Source: Dactylosporangium sp. AC04546
Lineage (GTDB): Bacteria > Actinomycetota > Actinomycetes > Mycobacteriales > Micromonosporaceae
Length of the DNA stretch: 64,000 bases
Direction of reading: 5' to 3'
Assembly (NCBI RefSeq): GCF_022095675.1
Contig: NZ_JAHYSG010000002.1
Coordinates: forward strand, 186,001-250,000
How positions within the stretch are numbered: the first letter of the stretch is position 1; the number at the start of each line of letters is the position of its first letter. Both the position numbers and the translations under genes were made by a program. Below are positions 59,841 to 64,000 of the stretch, in pieces. The notes beneath the pieces are model-generated. The model saw only the letters and a list, made by a program, of their open reading frames with translations, was not told the origin of the DNA and did not search any database.

Positions 59841-60899
59841 GTGACAACCACAGCAGAGCGTCAGTCCTGGTACCGCAACGGTCCCGAGCAGGTCGCCCCG
59901 ACGGTCTTCAGGATCCCGATGCCGGTGGGTGTCAAGGAGCTGCACGCGGTCAATGTCTACGTCCTACGGGACAGCGACGGTGCCGTCGACCTCATCGACG
60001 CGGGGGACGCGAGCAGGGTCGACGTCGCCACGTTCGACGATGCGCTGCGCGGGATCGACTCCCGTGTCGACGACGTACGTCGAGTGCTCGTGACACACGT
60101 GCATCCCGACCACTACACCCTGGCGCCGCCGATCCGGAGCCGTTCGCACGCCACGGTGCATCTGGGCAGCGGCGAACAGGAGAACGTCCGGCAGCTCAAC
60201 CGGCTGCTGCGCGGTGAGCGGGAGGTGCAGATCGTCGCCGACCTCGAACGGGTCGGCGCCACCGCCCTTGCCGAGGAGCTCGACCCGTCGCGGCTCACCA
60301 TGTCCCGGCGCGGCGACGTCCTCGAGGAGCCGGACGTATGGACCGTCGACGGTGCTGAGATCCGCGCCGGGCAGGGCGTCGTGACCGCGATCGCCACACC
60401 GGGGCACACCCGTGGACACCTCGTCTACCACGAGCGGGCGCAGGGCCTCCACTTCAGCGGCGATCACGTGCTCCCGCACATCACGCCGTCCATCGGGTTC
60501 GAGTCCGCGCCCGTGAGCACCGCGCTCGGCGACTACCTCGACTCCCTGGGTCGCATGCTCACGCTGCCTGACGGCATGCTGCTGCCGGCTCATGGACCGA
60601 CCTCAGCCTCGCTGCATGCCCGCACGCGCGAGCTGATCGAGCATCATGAGGTCCGTCTGGCCGACACCCTCGACGCGGTACGGGACCGCGGCTCCACCCC
60701 GTTCGAGGTCGCCCGCCGGCTCACCTGGACGAACCACGACCGGCCCTTCCGCGACCTGGACCCGTGGCACCGGTTCCTCGCCTCGGCGGAGACCGCCGCC
60801 CATCTCGAGGTGCTCGTCCGCCGAGGGCTCCTCGAACGCGCCCCCGGCCGCGGTGGCGCAGACGTGTACCGACCAGCCGGAGGCGCCCATGTGGCTTGA
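59841..60899 (+). CDS. Metallo-beta-lactamase-fold hydrolase
   Basis: A 352-residue binuclear metal hydrolase with HVHPDH at 86-91, later TPGHTRGH and the bridging Asp in FSGDHVL. A C-terminal part (about 270-345) looks like a winged-helix domain, as in LACTB2-like hydrolases. It may cleave a thioester or lactone. The GTG at 59841 is six bases after the preceding stop. The AMP-ligase gene begins inside its last codons. A thioesterase next to a ligase could recycle CoA or edit wrong acyl-CoAs. Confidence 0.88.
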   Translation: MTTTAERQSWYRNGPEQVAPTVFRIPMPVGVKELHAVNVYVLRDSDGAVDLIDAGDASRVDVATFDDALRGIDSRVDDVRRVLVTHVHPDHYTLAPPIRSRSHATVHLGSGEQENVRQLNRLLRGEREVQIVADLERVGATALAEELDPSRLTMSRRGDVLEEPDVWTVDGAEIRAGQGVVTAIATPGHTRGHLVYHERAQGLHFSGDHVLPHITPSIGFESAPVSTALGDYLDSLGRMLTLPDGMLLPAHGPTSASLHARTRELIEHHEVRLADTLDAVRDRGSTPFEVARRLTWTNHDRPFRDLDPWHRFLASAETAAHLEVLVRRGLLERAPGRGGADVYRPAGGAHVA

Positions 60900-62421
60900 C
60901 CGCGACAGCGCTGTGCTGCGCACCGTCATCGAGCGCAACGCCGTCGAGCGCCCCAGCCGGCCTGTCATCGAATTCGACACCGGCGAGACCTGGACGAGCG
61001 TCCAGGTGATGACGGAGGCGTACCGGGCCGCCAACGTCCTGGCGTCGCACGGCATCCGACAGGGCGGCCGGGTCGGCGTCATGCTGCCGAACGGGCCGGA
61101 CTTCGTGCGGTCCTGGTTGGGCGCCCGCTGCCTGGGGGCCGCCATCATGCCCATGAACCCGGCGCTCAAGGGCCGGATGCTCGTCCACCCCCTGGGTCTG
61201 GCCGAGCCGGACGTGGTGGTGACCACGCCCGACCAGATGACCGCCCTCCGCGAGGAGTTCCACCCCTACCGCAAGCTCGACGCCGCCGCTCTGCGCGAGG
61301 GAGCTGCTGAGGAACCGCCGTTACGGCGACCGATCGAGGTCGCCGACCCGGAGGTGATCCTGATGACCTCCGGAACGACCGGGCCTTCCAAGGTCTGGTC
61401 ATCCACGGTCATGCAGGCGTCCACCACGGGGGCGTACGTCCGCGACGGGAACCTGACCGGGGAGGATCGGTTCCTGATCGACCTTCCCCTGTTTCACACA
61501 GCCGGTCTGGGAGTCACGGCGGGATGCATGCGCTCGGGCACCGTCGCGGTCATGCGCGCCCGCCCCTCCCTGTCCCGGTACTTCGAGATCGCGCGAGAGC
61601 TGGACGTGACCGCGGGCTTCCTCGTCGGGTCGATGTCCGCGAAGCTGCTCGCCACGCCGGAGACACCGGACGACCGCCGGCACCGCATGCGGGTCATGGT
61701 CGCCGCGCCGCTGCCGCCGGACCTGCCCAGGTTCGTCGAGCGGTTCGGCATCCCCCGGATCCTCACCTCCTTCGGCAGCACCGAGACCGGTGGGCCCATC
61801 GGGTCCGGCGCCGACACGAGACTGCCCACCCCTGGCTCCGCCGGGCGAGCGCGCCCCGGCTACGGCGACTACAAGCTGGTGGACGGCGACGGTGCGGAGG
61901 TCTCCGACGGTGCGGTCGGTGAGCTGCTGCTGCGACCATCACACCCCGCGGTGTTCGAGGGACACTACCTCAAGGACCCCGACGCCACCGCCCAGGCCTG
62001 GGAGGGCGGCTGGTTCCACACGGGCGACCTCTTCCGCAGGAACGCCGACGGGGAGTACTTCTGGGCCGGCCGGGACCGCGACACGATTCGCCGTCGCGGC
62101 GAGAACATCTCGAGCTTCGAGGTCGAGCGTGAGGTGCTCCTCGAGCCCGGGGTTTCCTCGGTCGCGTGCGTCGGTGTCGAGGCTGACGACGACGTGGGCG
62201 TCGAGGTCAAGGTCTTCATCCTTGCGGCCCCGGGCGTCACGAGCATCGACTTCGAGACGATGGCGAGCAGTCTCGCCCGGCGCATGCCGCACTACATGGT
62301 GCCGCGCTACTTCGAGCTGGTGGACGAGATGCCGGTGACGGCGACCCAGAAGGTGACCAAGCACGTCCTGCGGGAACGCGGCAACAGTCACCGGACCTGG
62401 GACCGCAGGTCCCGCTCATGA
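60889..62421 (+). CDS. Acyl-CoA synthetase/AMP-dependent ligase (CaiC-like)
   Basis: A 510-residue adenylate-forming enzyme that activates an acid with ATP and CoA. The P-loop is MTSGTTGPSKVW, where the usual final Gly is Val. The A5 region reads SFGSTETGG, the hinge WAGRDRDTIRRRGENIS, and a late Lys in VTATQKVTKHV is the catalytic A10 residue. The ATG at 60889 has GGAGG seven bases upstream and overlaps the preceding gene by 11 bases. It ends inside the convergent amidohydrolase gene by six bases. Substrate unknown. Confidence 0.9.
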   Translation: MWLDRDSAVLRTVIERNAVERPSRPVIEFDTGETWTSVQVMTEAYRAANVLASHGIRQGGRVGVMLPNGPDFVRSWLGARCLGAAIMPMNPALKGRMLVHPLGLAEPDVVVTTPDQMTALREEFHPYRKLDAAALREGAAEEPPLRRPIEVADPEVILMTSGTTGPSKVWSSTVMQASTTGAYVRDGNLTGEDRFLIDLPLFHTAGLGVTAGCMRSGTVAVMRARPSLSRYFEIARELDVTAGFLVGSMSAKLLATPETPDDRRHRMRVMVAAPLPPDLPRFVERFGIPRILTSFGSTETGGPIGSGADTRLPTPGSAGRARPGYGDYKLVDGDGAEVSDGAVGELLLRPSHPAVFEGHYLKDPDATAQAWEGGWFHTGDLFRRNADGEYFWAGRDRDTIRRRGENISSFEVEREVLLEPGVSSVACVGVEADDDVGVEVKVFILAAPGVTSIDFETMASSLARRMPHYMVPRYFELVDEMPVTATQKVTKHVLRERGNSHRTWDRRSRS

Positions 62422-63279
62422 GGCGGTACCGCCGCCGAGCACCTCGGGCCAGCCGATCCAGGCCGCGAGCGCCCGGCCGGCAACCAGGGCCCGCTCTTCG
62501 TGGTCGAGCCGGGGCAGGTGGTTGACGAACACGTCGACGAGCTGCGGGTACGGCACCGGGAGGCGGGAGAGATCGGAGCCGAAGAAGACGCGCTCGGGGC
62601 CGAACGCTTCGACGAGCCGGTAGACCGCTTCCGCGATCGAGGGGAAGGGGTACGTCTCGCGCACGAAGCAGGGCAGGGCCGAGACCTTGACGGCGATGCC
62701 GGGATGCCTGGCCAGCGCCAGCAGCGGCTTGACCGCCTCCGGCAGCGGCAGCTCGTCGCTGTCGACGGCCGCGTGGTCGACGGTGACCTTGAGCCCCGGG
62801 AAGTCCTCCGCCAGCCGCTGGTACAGGGCGTACCGCCCCGGGGCATAGACACAGATCGGGATACCGCAGGCCTGGGCTGTCGCGAAGAAGCCGCTGTCGA
62901 CCGCGTCGGCGACCATGCTGTCGACGTCTCCGCGATTGAGCGACAGCCGGATCGCACGCATCCCTTCGACCTCGCGCCAGTGCGCGAGTTGCTCCACCTC
63001 GGCAGGGTCGGACGCGGGGAAGCGGCAGATCCCGCCGAAGCGGGCCGGTTGCGCCGCCGCCGTCTCGAGCACGTAGTCGTTGCGGGAACCCTCCCACGTC
63101 GGGCCCAGGATCAGGGCGCCCGAAACGCCGGCCGCATCCATGCGGCGCAGGACCTCCGGCACCTCGAGGGGTTCGGCACGCTGGGGTTCGATCGCGTCGG
63201 CGGGCCACGGCCGCTCGGGCGTGGAGGCCTTCCAGACGTGGATCTGTGCATCGACGACGATCAGGTCCGATGAACCCAC
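62416..63279 (-). CDS. Amidohydrolase-family (PF04909-like) hydrolase
   Basis: A 287-residue TIM-barrel protein of the amidohydrolase_2 group. The metal site uses DAQIHVW at the start, TVDHAAVD in the middle and FFGSDLSRL at the end. It may hydrolyse a lactone (as 2-pyrone-4,6-dicarboxylate lactonases do) or decarboxylate an acid. The GTG at 63279 has GAGGAG upstream. It diverges from the partial AMP ligase at 63440 and overlaps the convergent ligase gene by six bases. Confidence 0.87.
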   Translation of the reverse strand: MGSSDLIVVDAQIHVWKASTPERPWPADAIEPQRAEPLEVPEVLRRMDAAGVSGALILGPTWEGSRNDYVLETAAAQPARFGGICRFPASDPAEVEQLAHWREVEGMRAIRLSLNRGDVDSMVADAVDSGFFATAQACGIPICVYAPGRYALYQRLAEDFPGLKVTVDHAAVDSDELPLPEAVKPLLALARHPGIAVKVSALPCFVRETYPFPSIAEAVYRLVEAFGPERVFFGSDLSRLPVPYPQLVDVFVNHLPRLDHEERALVAGRALAAWIGWPEVLGGGTAS

Positions 63280-63341
63280 GGCGCGCCACTCCTCTCGTCA
63301 CGTCCACGGCTCGCCTGTGAGGCGGTCCGCAGCGAGGTTGA

Positions 63342-63373
63342 ACTTGTCTTGCTATTATGGAACACCATCGCAG
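63342..63373 (+). repeat. Promoter/leader repeat, copy 2 (partner at 18490-18521)
   Basis: 28 of 32 bases equal the copy before the HtaA gene. It is 66 bases before the ATG of the partial acyl-CoA ligase. TATTATGG may be a -10 box. Confidence 0.75.
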
Positions 63374-63439
63374 CGCTCAAGCACAGAGCCGCGCGACTTC
63401 TCACGTTTCGTGAGCACACGACGAAAGGTACGAGCGCTC

Positions 63440-64000
63440 ATGCCCCTGGACGAGACGTCCCGGCTCCGCATCCTGACCGCTCCGGGCGGCCCCTTTCCCC
63501 TCACCGAACGGGTCGTCGACGGCGTCCGGCTCGAGATGTTCGACCGTGACCCGAGGACGATGCGCGATGCGTTCCTCGCCACGCTCGCGCACGGGGACCG
63601 GCCGGCGGTCGTGTACGGAGACGAACGCTGGACCTACGCGGAGCAGTGGGACATCGTGGTCGCCCTGGCCCACGCGCTGCGTGACGATCTCGGGGTCGTC
63701 AAGGGCGACCATGTCGGCATCGCCATGCGGAACTACCCGGAGTTCGTCTTCGCGTTCTGGGCCCTGGAGCTGCTCGGCGCCGTGGTGGTCCCGTTCAACG
63801 GCTGGCTGAGGACCCCTGAGCTCGCGGATCTCGTCGCGGAGGCCAGGCCGACCGTGCTCTTCGCGGACCGCGAGCGCATCGCGCTCCTGCGGGACGTGGA
63901 CCTCGCCGCAAGCGGTGTCCGCCGCGTCGTCGGAGTCCGTTGCGCAGCGAACGATGGTTCGTTCGTGGATTTCGCGGACCTGCTCACGGGGGCCGGCGCG
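63440..64000 (+). CDS. Acyl-CoA synthetase/AMP-dependent ligase, N-terminal part (cut by window edge)
   Basis: The first 187 codons of an adenylate-forming ligase, open to the window end. Visible are the AMP-ligase start (RPAVVYGDERWTYAEQWD) and GDHVGIAMRNYPEFVFAFWA with FNGWLRTPEL of the N-terminal domain. The ATP P-loop is outside. The first 21 residues (MPLDETSRLRILTAPGGPFP) match the leader of the HtaA protein at 18543, and the upstream DNA matches too. Its start has AAAGG upstream. Role: CoA activation of a carboxylic acid. Confidence 0.85.
   Translation, partial: MPLDETSRLRILTAPGGPFPLTERVVDGVRLEMFDRDPRTMRDAFLATLAHGDRPAVVYGDERWTYAEQWDIVVALAHALRDDLGVVKGDHVGIAMRNYPEFVFAFWALELLGAVVVPFNGWLRTPELADLVAEARPTVLFADRERIALLRDVDLAASGVRRVVGVRCAANDGSFVDFADLLTGAGA

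Noticed and set aside
60646..60888. Upstream extension of the AMP-ligase frame
   Set aside because: It lies in the wrong frame of the metallo-beta-lactamase-fold gene; the ATG at 60889 has a clear ribosome site.

Overview
The window is high-GC DNA from an actinomycete. GTG and TTG starts are common, many neighbouring genes share 4-base GTGA or ATGA stop/start overlaps, and the families present (NDMA-type alcohol dehydrogenases, actinobacterial class I P450s with a small CxxHxxC ferredoxin, HtaA-domain proteins, a fused Liv transporter) fit that group. A Pseudonocardia- or Amycolatopsis-like host is plausible but cannot be proven from sequence alone. I see no rRNA, tRNA, CRISPR array, transposase or phage gene. 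Nearly all of the 64 kb is packed catabolic genes, which looks like a degradation island for one or several alicyclic, terpenoid or steroid-like carbon sources.

Layout, left to right. (A) 1-8233, minus strand: P450, MFS relic, PDR-type reductase, VOC protein, SnoaL protein, CaiB CoA-transferase, crotonase, second VOC, NTF2-flavin monooxygenase fusion, and an SDR cut by the window edge. (B) 8333-9670, plus: a corrinoid/iron-sulfur RdhA/QueG-like protein. (C) 9745-11975: an NDMA-type alcohol dehydrogenase diverging from a ferredoxin and an SDR. (D) 12088-18465, minus: esterase, crotonase, split-barrel protein, fused LivH-LivM-LivG and LivF. (E) 18543-19055: an HtaA-domain protein. (F) 19101-23353, minus: aldehyde dehydrogenase, cyclase-family hydrolase, crotonase, SDR. 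(G) 23509-30523, plus: P450, two acyl-CoA dehydrogenases, GMC oxidoreductase, MaoC hydratase, CitE-type lyase. (H) 30605-33127, minus: a double-domain CaiB protein. (I) 33577-37743, plus: P450, Baeyer-Villiger monooxygenase, NDMA-type dehydrogenase. (J) 37805-41377, minus: CaiB, acyl-CoA dehydrogenase, ferredoxin reductase. (K) 41448-44982, plus: MFS exporter, second HtaA protein, FAD monooxygenase. (L) 45098-54628: two hydrolases, a second Baeyer-Villiger enzyme, then an operon of monooxygenase, double-domain CaiB, Ltp2-like aldolase/thiolase and its DUF35 partner. (M) 54843-64000: SnoaL, aldehyde dehydrogenase, third double-domain CaiB, split-barrel protein, metallo-beta-lactamase-fold hydrolase, AMP ligase, amidohydrolase, and the start of another AMP ligase.

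Inferred logic: P450s hydroxylate the substrate; alcohol dehydrogenases and SDRs make ketones; Baeyer-Villiger enzymes make lactones that esterases open; aldehyde dehydrogenases give acids; ligases and CaiB transferases make CoA esters; acyl-CoA dehydrogenases, crotonases, MaoC, CitE lyase and the Ltp2-like enzyme shorten them. The actual substrate is not readable from the sequence.

The most unusual items are the two small HtaA-domain proteins without signal peptides (one carries the promoter and first codons of an acyl-CoA ligase gene), the RdhA/QueG-like protein opposite the P450 operon, three separate double-domain CaiB proteins with decayed halves, an Ltp2-like aldolase pair, shared short promoter elements, and the absence of any intact transcription regulator.
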